Positions 17,721 to 26,400 of a DNA stretch of 47,182 bases are shown here, in pieces. Source of the DNA: an uncultured Rhizobium sp. (lineage in GTDB: Bacteria; Pseudomonadota; Alphaproteobacteria; Rhizobiales; Rhizobiaceae); the NCBI GenBank assembly GCA_945952415.1, contig CAMFIF010000027.1, forward strand, positions 1 through 47,182, written 5' to 3'. The notes under the pieces are model-generated. The model saw nothing but the letters and a program-made list of their open reading frames with translations. It was not told the DNA's origin and did no database searches. Every line of letters starts with the position of its first letter. The first letter of the stretch is position 1. The position numbers and the translations under genes are program-made.

Positions 17721-18178
17721 TCCGCCGCCTCGCGCTCGCCTTCTTCCTGATGATCTCGGCATTGCCGGCGCTGGCCGTCAATCCGGATGAAATGCTCGCC
17801 GACCCCGCGCTGGAAGCCCGCGCGCGCAAAATCTCCGCCGAACTGCGCTGCATGGTCTGCCAGAACCAGTCCATCGATGACAGCAATGCGGAACTGGCCA
17901 AGGATCTGCGCGTGCTGGTGCGCGCGCGCCTCATGCGTGGCGATACGGATGAACAGGTCTTCGACTATCTCGTCTCCCGCTACGGCGAATTCGTGCTGCT
18001 GAAGCCGCGCTTCTCCGCAAAAACCCTGATCCTCTGGGGCGCCCCCGTCGCCCTCCTCCTCACCGGCGGCCTCGTCCTCCTCCTCGCCATCCGCAACCGC
18101 CGCCTCACCCCCAACGAACCCGCCCCCCTTTCTCCCGAAGAGGAAGCCCGGCTGCGGGAACTGACAGGGGAAGAGTGA
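17717..18178 (+). CDS. ccmH: Cytochrome c maturation thiol protein CcmH (CycL)
   Basis: Membrane-anchored periplasmic thiol oxidoreductase, 153 residues. A signal sequence (1-20, ending ALA) precedes the redox motif [11 protein letters not shown] with Cys45 and Cys48, which reduces the CXXCH motif of apocytochromes. One C-terminal membrane helix (about 103-124, [20 protein letters not shown]) anchors it. The length equals CcmH of rhizobia (CycL), not the longer fused E. coli CcmH. The ATG overlaps the ccmF stop. It is the last gene of the operon, and a mosaic repeat follows that may stabilise or end the transcript. Confidence 0.96.
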   Translation: MIRRLALAFFLMISALPALAVNPDEMLADPALEARARKISAELRCMVCQNQSIDDSNAELAKDLRVLVRARLMRGDTDEQVFDYLVSRYGEFVLLKPRFSAKTLILWGAPVALLLTGGLVLLLAIRNRRLTPNEPAPLSPEEEARLRELTGEE

Positions 18179-18190
18179 GGCGCCGGCCTT

Positions 18191-18439
18191 GACCTCCCTT
18201 CTTGCGGGGGAGGATGTCCCGGAGGGACAGGAGGGGGGTAGGCGTCCTCATATGCCGAGGCTTCCGGAAAACTGAATTTACCGCGCCCCACCCCCCTCTG
18301 TCAGCTTCGCTGACATCTCCCCCGCATCCGGAGCAGCTTCGCTGCCCGTGAGGGGGGAGATCGGATGGGGCCGCAAGGGGGGAGATCGGAGGAGCCGTAA
18401 GGGGGAGATCGGACGGCCGCAAGCGGGAGATCTCGCCCC
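18191..18439. repeat. Mosaic intergenic repeat element (RIME/REP-like), composite
   Basis: Fills the gap between the convergent ccmH and lipoprotein genes. It contains an inverse unit (GGGGGAGGATGTCCCGGAGG), a direct unit CTCTGTCAGCTTCGCTGACATCT, the inner module GGAGCAGCTTCGCTGCCCGT, and three short tandem copies built on GGGGGGAGATCGGA(T/G)G (18351-18410). No gene is visible. The extra tandem GGGAGATCGG copies are a feature of this copy only. Confidence 0.8.
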
Positions 18440-18886
18440 TCAATCCAGCAGCGACCAGCTTCCGTCGTCGTTGCGGCAGGCGGAGCCGCGGGCCTGGAGT
18501 TGTTTGCCTGAAGCGATGATGCGGTGGGTGTATTGGCGGCAGTTCTGGGTGCCGACCTGGTAGGGGGCGGCGGCGAGGACTTCGCCGTTGGCGTCATCGC
18601 CGCGCCAGACGACCGGCTGGCCGGCGGGGGCGGCTTCGAGGGTGCGGTATTCTGCCTCCAGCGCGCGCTTGGTGTCGTTGTCGGAGAGATCCGCTTCCGT
18701 GTTGCCGACGATGCCGCCGTTCAGCGCGGCGAGGATGCGGGCAGAGGGCGAAGGCGGGGCTTCGGAAAACAGGCTCTTGCCCAGATAGGGCGTGGTGGTG
18801 GTGCAGGCCGACAGCAGGAGCGCCGCCAGCGGAGCCGCAAAACGGCCCGATTTCACGAAGCGCAACGACGAAACAAGTGCAGACAA
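18440..18886 (-). CDS. 17-kDa surface antigen-like lipoprotein
   Basis: Predicted outer-membrane lipoprotein of 148 residues. A hydrophobic stretch ends in the lipobox LLLSAC with Cys28 as the lipidation site. The C-terminal half (about 75-148: DNDTKRALEAEYRTLE, WRGDDANGEVLAAAPYQVG, NCRQYTHRI, ACRNDDGSW) is the conserved C-terminal domain of the Rickettsia 17-kDa antigen / RT0821 surface antigen family, common in Rhizobiales. The role is unknown; an envelope-structural role is inferred. It lies downstream of and on the same strand as the FeuPQ-like operon, 267 bp away, probably with its own promoter at 19056-19083. Confidence 0.85.
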   Translation of the reverse strand: MSALVSSLRFVKSGRFAAPLAALLLSACTTTTPYLGKSLFSEAPPSPSARILAALNGGIVGNTEADLSDNDTKRALEAEYRTLEAAPAGQPVVWRGDDANGEVLAAAPYQVGTQNCRQYTHRIIASGKQLQARGSACRNDDGSWSLLD

Positions 18887-19055
18887 TCACATTCTCCTGC
18901 CGGGCGGGGCATGGTGCAAGGAATTCGTCCGTGCTTCCGGCAGAATTGCGGCGGATTTTCAGCGCTGCCCCGGTCGGCGGAACCGGCGGGCGGCGGCGAA
19001 GATCCGGGCCACGCAAGACGGATGCCGATCCGCAAGACGGGTGTCCCCGCGGACT

Positions 19056-19083
19056 ATTATGGCGTTGCACAACATAATTTCAA
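19056..19083 (-). promoter_or_regulatory. Predicted promoter for the lipoprotein gene
   Basis: On the minus strand TTGAAA (19083-19078), a 16-bp spacer and CATAAT (19061-19056) give near-consensus sigma-70 boxes in the 267-bp gap between feuQ and the lipoprotein gene. The 5' leader would be about 160 bases. Based on box matching only. Confidence 0.4.
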
Positions 19084-19153
19084 TCGCTTCATCAAGACGA
19101 AGCGGTGTCGCAAGCGGTAAAATTGTGCATGACAGCAAGAAAAGTCCGGGCGC

Positions 19154-20548
19154 TCACACCGCAACGCCCGGCAGGAGCAGGCGGGCGCGCAGGCCGCCGG
19201 AGGGGCTGCGGGTGAGCGTGATCGTTCCCTCATATTCCGTGGCGATCTCGCTGACGATCGAAAGACCGAGCCCCGTGCCCGGCTTGCTCTCGTCCAGACG
19301 CCGGCCGCGCTTCATCGCCTCGCGGATCTGGTCCGGTTCGAGGCCCGGCCCGTCATCGTCGACGAGGATTTCCACCCAGGCGCGGCGCTGGCTTTCCTCC
19401 TCGGTCGGTCCATCGCCGGGGCTGACGGCCACGCTGACCCGGCTTTTCGCAAAGCGCGCGGCATTTTCGAGGAGATTGCCGACGGTCTCCTCCACATCCT
19501 GCTGCTCCATGGCGAGCGAAAGCCCGGCCGGCACCACGGAGAGATCGAAGGCCAGATCCGGATTCAGCCGGCGCATGACGCGCAGAAGCCGCTCGAGCAC
19601 GGGTTCGGCCTCGCTTCGCGCAAGCACCGTGTCGCGCTGGGCGGCAATGCGGGCGCGGTTCAGATAGCTCTGCACCTGGCCCTGCATGGCCTCGGCCTGG
19701 CCTTTTACCAGCTCGCCATGGCCCCGGTCCAGCACGCGCGCCTCGTTCAGCAGCACGGCGATGGGCGTCTTCAGCGAATGGGCGAGATTGCCCACCTGCA
19801 TGCGGGCGCGCTCGACGATGCGGCGGTTGCTGTCGATGAGGGCATTGACCTCGGAGGCGAGCGGCTGGATCTCGCGGGGGAAATCCTTGGGCAGGCGCTC
19901 CGCCTCGCCGCGGCGGATCTTTTCCAGCGCCGCGCGCGCCTGGTCGAGCGGTTTCAGGCCGATCAGGATGGCCAGCGCATTGACGATCAGCGAGCCGATG
20001 CCGAAACCGCCGAGCGCCAGATAGAGCCGGTTGGAAAAGGCCTGGATATCCGCCTCCACGATGGCGCGGTTGCCCGAGACGCGGAAGCGCGCGGCGCGGC
20101 CGTCCTGATCCAGCACCACCTCGGTTTCGGCCACCTGCACCTTGTTGCCCTGGCCGTCGTCCTCCACGTAGAAGCGCTCGTAATTATCGTCGAAGGGCAC
20201 GTCGGCAATGGGGGGCATGGCCAGCTTGATGGCGCCGAGGGAGGCGGAGGTGAGCGGCTCGGTCTTGAAGTCGCCGAGCGGCTCCACCATCCAGTACCAG
20301 CCGGTGGCGGGCTGGGAAAAGCGCAGGTCACCCAGTTCCGGCCGCCCGGCCAGACGGCCATTGTCGCCGACGGAGACGGAATTGATGACATTGTAGAGCT
20401 GGGCGCGCAGCAACTCCTGAAAGCCGCGCTCGGAGCCCTGGCGGTAGAGCGTCGAGATCACCACGGCAATCACCACCAGCGCCACCGCCGACCAGAGCGT
20501 GGCCAGCAGCAGCACGCGGGCGGTGAGCGAGGTGATCCTGCGGCTCAC
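19154..20548 (-). CDS. feuQ: FeuQ-like sensor histidine kinase
   Basis: Membrane sensor of 464 residues. Helix 1 lies at about 10-31 and helix 2 at about 175-198. Between them is a ~140-residue periplasmic sensor with WYWMVEPLG. A HAMP-like linker is followed by a HisKA domain whose phospho-acceptor motif is NLAHSLKTPIAVLLNEARVL. The Ser in place of Glu/Asp after His is typical of the PhoQ/FeuQ branch. The ATPase has NLLENAARFA, DDGPGL and GTGLGLSIV. Its start overlaps the end of the regulator gene by 4 bases. FeuPQ of rhizobia is known to control cyclic glucan export and symbiosis. Assignment rests on domain style and on the small exported protein upstream. Confidence 0.8.
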   Translation of the reverse strand: MSRRITSLTARVLLLATLWSAVALVVIAVVISTLYRQGSERGFQELLRAQLYNVINSVSVGDNGRLAGRPELGDLRFSQPATGWYWMVEPLGDFKTEPLTSASLGAIKLAMPPIADVPFDDNYERFYVEDDGQGNKVQVAETEVVLDQDGRAARFRVSGNRAIVEADIQAFSNRLYLALGGFGIGSLIVNALAILIGLKPLDQARAALEKIRRGEAERLPKDFPREIQPLASEVNALIDSNRRIVERARMQVGNLAHSLKTPIAVLLNEARVLDRGHGELVKGQAEAMQGQVQSYLNRARIAAQRDTVLARSEAEPVLERLLRVMRRLNPDLAFDLSVVPAGLSLAMEQQDVEETVGNLLENAARFAKSRVSVAVSPGDGPTEEESQRRAWVEILVDDDGPGLEPDQIREAMKRGRRLDESKPGTGLGLSIVSEIATEYEGTITLTRSPSGGLRARLLLPGVAV

Positions 20549-21243
20549 CTGGATTTACCGGGCTTGGCGGCGGGGGCGGTTTCACCCGGCGGCTGCATGC
20601 GATAGCCGAGGCCGCGCACGGTCTCGATCAGGTCGACGCCCATCTTCTTGCGCAAGCGGCCGACGAAGACTTCGATCGTGTTGGAATCCCTGTCGAAATC
20701 CTGGTCATACATGTGTTCCACCAACGCCGTGCGGGAGACGACCTCGCCCATGTGATGCATGAGGTAGGAGAGCAGCCGGAATTCGTGGGAGGTAAGCTTC
20801 AGCGCCTCGCCGTTGACGGTCGCCTTGGAACTCTTGGTATCGAGCCGCACCGGACCGCAGACGATCTCCGAGGAGGCATGGCCGGCGGCGCGCCGGATAA
20901 GGGCGCGGATGCGGGCCAGCACCTCCTCCACATGGAAAGGCTTTGCCACATAATCGTCGGCGCCGGCATCGATGCCCGCCACCTTGTCCGACCAGCGGTC
21001 GCGGGCGGTGAGGATCAGCACCGGCATGGTGCGGCTGTTCGCGCGCCAGTTTTCGAGAATCGTGATGCCGTCCATGCCGGGCAGGCCGATATCGAGAATC
21101 ACCGCATCATAGGGTTCGGTATCGCCGAGGAAATGCCCCTCCTCGCCGTCGAAGGCCTGATCGACCACATAGCCGTTTTCCTTCAGCGCCTCGGAAAGCT
21201 GGCGGTTGAGATGGGCATCGTCTTCGACCACGAGAATGCGCAT
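20545..21243 (-). CDS. feuP: FeuP-like OmpR-family response regulator
   Basis: Response regulator of 232 residues. The receiver domain begins MRILVVEDDAHLNRQL, with phospho-acceptor Asp51 (AVILDIGLPGMDG) and the Lys in YVAKPFHVEE. The winged-helix domain (about 125-220) includes TSHEFRLLSYLMHH and TIEVFVGRLRKKM, and ends in a short basic tail. It is PhoP-like, which is how FeuP is described. The kinase gene overlaps it by 4 bases. A 64-bp gap separates it from the upstream small exported protein, so feuN-P-Q would be one transcript. Confidence 0.82.
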   Translation of the reverse strand: MRILVVEDDAHLNRQLSEALKENGYVVDQAFDGEEGHFLGDTEPYDAVILDIGLPGMDGITILENWRANSRTMPVLILTARDRWSDKVAGIDAGADDYVAKPFHVEEVLARIRALIRRAAGHASSEIVCGPVRLDTKSSKATVNGEALKLTSHEFRLLSYLMHHMGEVVSRTALVEHMYDQDFDRDSNTIEVFVGRLRKKMGVDLIETVRGLGYRMQPPGETAPAAKPGKSR

Positions 21244-21307
21244 AGGGGAACCTGTCTTCTGGATGGGCTGCGGCTGCGGGGCGGCTAGAACGGGGAATCG
21301 CGAAGCC

Positions 21308-21601
21308 TTACATCGGCACCTGAACCCTTATCCTGCGCGGGCGGGACGTGCCATCCCCCTGCACCAGAACGGTGATGATGCAGCTCTGCCCATCGCCTGC
21401 GGGCTCGGCCGAAAGCAGCTGGCCGCCGGTCTCGTCCACCACCTGCTGGGCGGCGGCGGTGCAGTCGCCGCCGACGACATGCACCAGGCCCCGGCCGGCC
21501 GGAACCTCCTGCGGTCCCGCCGGCATGGCGGCAAGCGGCGTCAACGGGCCAAACAGCCCGAGCGCCAGAACCGTCATGGTAAACCGTTTCGCCATTGCCA
21601 T
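21308..21601 (-). CDS. Small exported protein upstream of feuPQ, possible FeuN
   Basis: Protein of 97 residues (95 if it starts at Met3, MAKRF). A basic start and hydrophobic core (TMTVLALGLFGPLTPLAA) form a signal peptide. The mature part is ~72 residues with two cysteines (GGDC and GQSC) that could form a disulfide, and a basic C-terminus (RPRRIRVQVPM). Sinorhizobium FeuN is a small periplasmic protein encoded just upstream of feuP that restrains the FeuQ kinase. Position, size and export match that description, but I cannot verify sequence similarity. Ribosome sites before both possible starts are weak. Confidence 0.7.
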   Translation of the reverse strand: MAMAKRFTMTVLALGLFGPLTPLAAMPAGPQEVPAGRGLVHVVGGDCTAAAQQVVDETGGQLLSAEPAGDGQSCIITVLVQGDGTSRPRRIRVQVPM

Positions 21602-21770
21602 ACCGTCACCGAGGCCGTCATTGAATGGGCGAATTCTTACCCGATCACGGCTGAATGGCAAATGAATGTGGCAGCCCACCCTTTGGTCGTGCATCATCTG
21701 TCGAGTAGCAGAAAAATATGTATGTATTACTTGCCCTCATACGGATGACCTCAAACAAAAGGATGATCAG

Positions 21771-22361
21771 TCATTGAATTCGCGCCGTTCTGGCACTATC
21801 TTGATACGTCTTTTTGAGATCCCGCGTGTTAGAACTTACAAACTTCTTCGCGCCCTTAACAACATAGTTGCCGAAGAAGACGGCGGCCGCAGGTAACACA
21901 CACATAATTGTGGTAACCAGAAGCCACCACAACATGGCCGAATCTGAAAACCATTTTCTAGAGAAGCTAAATATATTTACTTCGTGTGCAACGCCTAGGA
22001 AAATGAGTGCTACAGAAAAAAATATTGCAACGATTACACTTTGACGGTCGCGTTGTCCTTCATAAATCCACGCATAGATTTTCGCCCATATTTCAGATGG
22101 AAATTCAACATTCTCAACTACTTTAGACTCGCTTTCATCATTATGGCCAAGCGACCCCAAACGAACGATTTGCTTGTACCAGACTGTATTACAGTGGCTC
22201 TCAGGTATCTCCTGCATTTCGTCCATTTTGGTGCGGACATGGGTTCTGATCTCCTCGCGGTAACGAAACCGGGGCAAACCTATGTAAGCCAGGTTTAGGG
22301 CAAAGGTTATTCCCAATGCTGGTTCAAGCTTTGTGAGAAGAGAGGCAATTTCCTGCTCCAT
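21771..22361 (-). CDS. Three-helix membrane protein of an AT-rich island, unknown family
   Basis: Protein of 196 residues that I do not recognise. A hydrophobic N-terminal segment (about 14-30, LGITFALNLAYIGL) is followed by a charged loop with EIRTHVRTKMDEMQEIPES. Two more helices follow at about 106-128 (SVIVAIFFSVALIFLGV) and 141-167 (MLWWLLVTTIMCVLPAAAVFFG), then a basic cytosolic tail (LKKTYQDSARTARIQ). It follows the PLD-like gene by 44 bases on the same strand, so the two probably form an operon. Base composition is clearly lower in GC than the surrounding backbone, suggesting acquisition. A small membrane protein paired with a soluble sensor-like protein is an arrangement seen in defence or toxin modules, but that role is only a hypothesis. 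Confidence 0.7.
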   Translation of the reverse strand: MEQEIASLLTKLEPALGITFALNLAYIGLPRFRYREEIRTHVRTKMDEMQEIPESHCNTVWYKQIVRLGSLGHNDESESKVVENVEFPSEIWAKIYAWIYEGQRDRQSVIVAIFFSVALIFLGVAHEVNIFSFSRKWFSDSAMLWWLLVTTIMCVLPAAAVFFGNYVVKGAKKFVSSNTRDLKKTYQDSARTARIQ

Positions 22362-22405
22362 GACAACTCGCTCATGCTGGAAGACGCATAAACGAATTAT
22401 CTTAA

Positions 22406-22918
22406 TTAGGACTCTGCCGCAAGAGGACAGGACTTACTCCATAGCGTATCAAAGATGCCTTTAATGTTAGCCCCGCCTATCTCGTCACCAAAAGCCGCAA
22501 TTGCAATAGGTTCTCTTTTGTCCTTCTCAAACCTATAACTATCGCCATCCATCACCATAAAATGAAACTCATACTTTTCCTGGAGATCCCGCGGTACTGC
22601 GCGGACCTCCGCATTTTCCTTATCACCCAAAACGGTCATCAGAGGATGGTTCTCTGAATGAAGAGAATCGGGGGTTTCGACCAAAACCCGCACTTTATGT
22701 TCGGGATCCGCAAGGAAGAGCCTTGCCTGCTCCACGACATCTGCCCGACCATATACGCGCGGGTTAAGCTCTCCGGAGAGAATGAGAATTTCGTTTTGTG
22801 CATATCCGAACATGGTCTCCGCCAAAACAGCGGCATGCTCAAGTGAACCATTATATACCGGCTCACCCGTCTTTGCTTCGGCTGCGCTTCGTACGCGCTC
22901 TCTGTATTTATCGATCAT
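22406..22918 (-). CDS. PLD-fold-like protein with degenerate HKD motif, unknown role
   Basis: Soluble protein of 170 residues. After an N-terminal helical segment come alternating beta/alpha elements: NEILILSGELNPRVYG, HKVRVLVETPDSL, and EFHFMVMDGDSYRFEKD followed by AIAAFGDEIGG. The order resembles half of a phospholipase-D fold. Canonical PLD motifs read HxKxxxxDG, whereas here HFMVMDG keeps the His and Asp-Gly but lacks the Lys, so catalysis is doubtful. It is the first gene of the two-gene AT-rich unit with the membrane protein at 21771-22361. It may act as a sensor or regulator. I could not place it in a named family. Confidence 0.65.
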   Translation of the reverse strand: MIDKYRERVRSAAEAKTGEPVYNGSLEHAAVLAETMFGYAQNEILILSGELNPRVYGRADVVEQARLFLADPEHKVRVLVETPDSLHSENHPLMTVLGDKENAEVRAVPRDLQEKYEFHFMVMDGDSYRFEKDKREPIAIAAFGDEIGGANIKGIFDTLWSKSCPLAAES

Positions 22919-23175
22919 TTGGGCAACCTATTCCGCCGCATAGTCAAGCCGCATCTTCCCACGAAGATATTAACTTCCTATTAAATGTCAAGCTTGTATG
23001 AAAACATACATGCTCTAATTTAATATTAAATTTCAATTACTTAGATTGCCTCCAGCTTGCGCGTGGCTGGATTTGACTCTTTCATGATACCGGCTTGTCA
23101 AGCGAAAAATGGCCAGAGCCACCCCCTGAGGTGATTGTGGGGATAACCCTAGAATTTCGACGGGTTTTGACGAGC

Positions 23176-23385
23176 CTATTTGACGATCCGCCGTTCGGCG
23201 GCAAGCCGGCCGTAAAGGGCGGTGAGCGCGCCGAGGCCGGTGGCGATATTCAGCGCCGCATCGGCAAGCGCCGCCTCGCCGCCGATGCCCGGATCGTGGC
23301 CGGAGGCGCGGATCAGCGTGGCGGCAAGGGCGGCAATCGCGCCCCAGACGGCGCGGGACTGGTACCAGAGCTTGGTGTCGGTCAT
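23176..23385 (-). CDS. Holin-like small membrane protein at the end of the GTA cluster
   Basis: Protein of 69 residues beginning MTDTKLWYQSRAVWGAIAA. It has one or two hydrophobic stretches (about 11-25 and 46-60) and a basic C-terminus (RLAAERRIVK). Many phage lysis modules contain short proteins starting with WQSR-x-WGA followed by a membrane helix, so a holin-like or lysis-accessory role is plausible. It is the last gene of the GTA operon, 37 bp after the tip protein. I chose the ATG at 23385 because GGAGAAA lies just before it. The longer in-frame start would sit inside the neighbouring gene. Confidence 0.65.
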   Translation of the reverse strand: MTDTKLWYQSRAVWGAIAALAATLIRASGHDPGIGGEAALADAALNIATGLGALTALYGRLAAERRIVK

Positions 23386-23422
23386 CGGTTTTTCTCCTTG
23401 GTGGCGAAGGGGTGGTGAGGGT

Positions 23423-26400
23423 TCAGAGCGCAATCCGGGCGGTTGCCGGCATGCCTTCCGGCACGCGCCGTCCGAGCTGGCGGACGACGATGTCGATCGC
23501 CGTCTGGCGTCCGCCGAAATCGGCCCGTTCGGCGGCGGCGGCATAGAGCGCCCCTGTCCCGGTCACGGTCAGGCTGCGGCGCCTGGCGCCGGCGAGATCC
23601 AGAAGGTCGATCCGGAAGCGCAGCTCCGCCTCGTCGAGGGGAATGTCGGTTGCCTCCCAGCCATCCGCATCGATCCGGCCGCGGCGGATCCAGGAAAGGG
23701 CAATATCGCCGTTGGGCAGGCGTCGTCCCCTCAGGTGAACGGGGGCAAGCGGGCGTTCGGCCCTGAGCCCGCCCGCGGCGGTGAAGGGCCCCGCCACGCC
23801 GCCGAGCGCGCCGGCGCTCGAGAGTTTCACAAAAAGCGTGCGGCCGATTTCCTCTTCGGCAAGGGCCAGAGAAACGAGGGCCGGGCCGATGAGAACCGCG
23901 CGGCTGCCTGCCGCAAAGCCCGCCCTACTCGCCTCCTCCGTGCCGTGGAGGCCGGAAAGGATGGCGCTCAGCGCAAAGCGGCCGGGCGCGATTTCCCGCG
24001 CCTCGCGAAAGGCCAGCACTTCGAGGCTGCCATCGGGGCCGAGAAGCGCCAGCCGGTTGGCGCCGGAGAGCACCTCGCCGCGCCCGGCGGAGGACGGGGC
24101 GCCGAAGGGAAAATCGACGACCAGCCTTCGCAGCGGATCGAAGCGGCCGAAGATCGCCCGGGGCGCGCTGGCTTCGGCAAGCGTGCCGATCATGGCGGGG
24201 CGATCAAGGGTGGCGCGCGCGGCATAACTGGCGCCGGTGCCGGAGAGGAGAAGCGCCATGGGCCGCCAGGGGCTGACGAGGGATGCGGCCATGAAGAAGC
24301 TGCCGGATGCCCCTGCCCCCATGCGCGGCAGATCGAGAAAGAGCACATCCGGGGCAAAAGCCGTGCCGGGCGGCAGGCGGGGCTGCTTCACCGGCTGGGG
24401 CGCCAGCGCACGCACCGCCCCCGGCTGCGGGGCAAAGGAGCGCGCCTCGACAAGCCGCACCCGCCCCTCCTCGATGCGAGTGACGAGGAAGCGCCCGGCA
24501 GGACCGGCCGGCAGCGTCACCGCATCGCCCGGTTCGAGGTCGAGCGCGTTGGGCGGCAGGCGAAAGCGGATGGTGCGGCGGCCCGCAGCCCGGTCGCGCA
24601 GATGCCCGGCGATCACCCGTTCGGCAAGGCCGGCATCGAGCACGGCGGGCAGCGCGATCTCCGTCGCACCGGTGCCCTCGCCGGAAAGGGCAGTGGCGCG
24701 GGCGCCGGCGGGCTCGTAGTCGCCGGCCTGATCGGCAAAGGAGAGAAGCGCTTCGAGCGGCACGGCGCTCGCCTCGCCGCGCTGTTCGGCGACGAGCGGC
24801 TCGCCATCCGCCTCGGCCAGGCTGTCGATCGGGGTGGCCGGCAGGCTCGCCTCGGCGCGGCTGCGGAAGACGAGCCTGCCGCCCGCTTCCAGCACGTCCA
24901 GCTGAAAGGCCTGGACCAGCGGTTCGAGCAGCGTCCGCGCCGGCACGATATCGGCCTGGACATAGCCCGGCAGGTCGCCGGAAAGGCCGGAGACATCCAC
25001 GTCCGTCACACCGTGATCGGCAAGGATTGCGGCGATCACGGTGGCGAGCGTGCCGGCGCCGAGGCGTCCGTTCAGCCAGTGGCCGGTGCGCCAGTTCTCG
25101 CCGTCGCTCCAGGTGGGGCCGAAGGGAAAGGCCGGAAAGGGCCGCGCATCCCAGCACCAGAGGAAAATATCGGCGGGCGAGAGCATGCCCGCGGGCACGG
25201 CCGCGCTTTTCCAGTGGCGGTAATGGGCGTCCAGGAACCGGCGCTGGGCGCTATCGGCCCGGTGGCCGCGCGAATGGGCGGGAAGTCGGCTTTCGGAGGA
25301 TTTCGGATCGAGGAAGAGGTTGGGTTCGTTCGCACCGCGGTCGATGGCGGGCGCGCCAAGCTCGGTGAACCAGAAGGGTTTCATGCGCGGACGCCAGAGG
25401 GTGGGTGTGGCCTTCTCGCGGCCCGCCCTGCGCTCGTAATGGCGGTTCGTCCACCAGCTTTCGAGATCCTTCGGTGCAAAGACCCAGGGCTTGCCCGCCG
25501 CCCCGTCGGAAATCGGCCTGCGGCGGCGGGCGGCGCGGTCGGCATCGCTGCCATAGTACCAGTCGAAGCGCTCGCCGCTTGCAATGCCCGCTTCCAGCCC
25601 GGCCGGATCCTCCGCATGGGTGAGCCCGTCCGGGTGGCGGGCGGCGAGATCCTGATCGCGGAAATCGGTGAGCGGCAGGTAATTGTCGATCCCGACCGCA
25701 TCAATATCGGCCGAGGCCCAGAGCGGATCGAGATGGAAGAAGAGATCGCCCGATCCATCCGCCGGCTGGTAGCCGAAATATTCACTCCAGTCGGCCCCGT
25801 AGGTGATGCGCGTTGCGGGCCCGAGGATCTGGCGCACCTCGCCCGCCAGCCGGATCAGTTCGGTGACGAAGGGGAAGCGGTCGATATCGTCGCGCAGGGT
25901 CGTCAGCCCGCGGAATTCGGAGGAGAGCAGGAAGCCATCCACCCCGCCGGCTGCCCGGGCCAGATGGGCATAATGCAGGATCAGGCGGCGAAACCCGGCA
26001 TCGGGGGCGCTGGAGGTCACGCGGTCGCCGTCGATGGCGAAATCGGAAGGCGCGGCATTGCCGGCAAAGGCGCGGATGACGGGCGTCGCCGCGGCGGTTC
26101 CGTCCGGCGAGCCGCGGCGGCCCGGCGCGGGGTTGCAGGTGATGCGCCCCCGCCAGGGATAGGCCGGCTGGCGGGCGGCGCCATAGGGATCGGGGAGCCC
26201 GTTATCCGTCGGCACATCCATCAGAACGAAGGGGTAGAGAACCACCTTCAGCCCGCGGCGCTTGAGATCGCGGATCGCGGCGATGACGGAGGCATCGGAG
26301 GGCGTGCCGCCATAGGCGGGGCCGCCGCCACTGCTGCTGATCAGCCGGGCCTCGGCGCGGGAGAGGCCCGCCACCGACCAGGGGCTTGTCTCGTCGGTCC

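Noticed and set aside
15381..17762. 793-residue minus-strand open frame
   Set aside because: Antisense to ccmE and ccmF. It is highly charged and low-complexity, a usual artefact in GC-rich coding DNA.
22919..23170. AT-rich gap considered as an attachment site for the AT-rich island
   Set aside because: No tRNA, integrase or direct repeat flanking the island could be found by eye.
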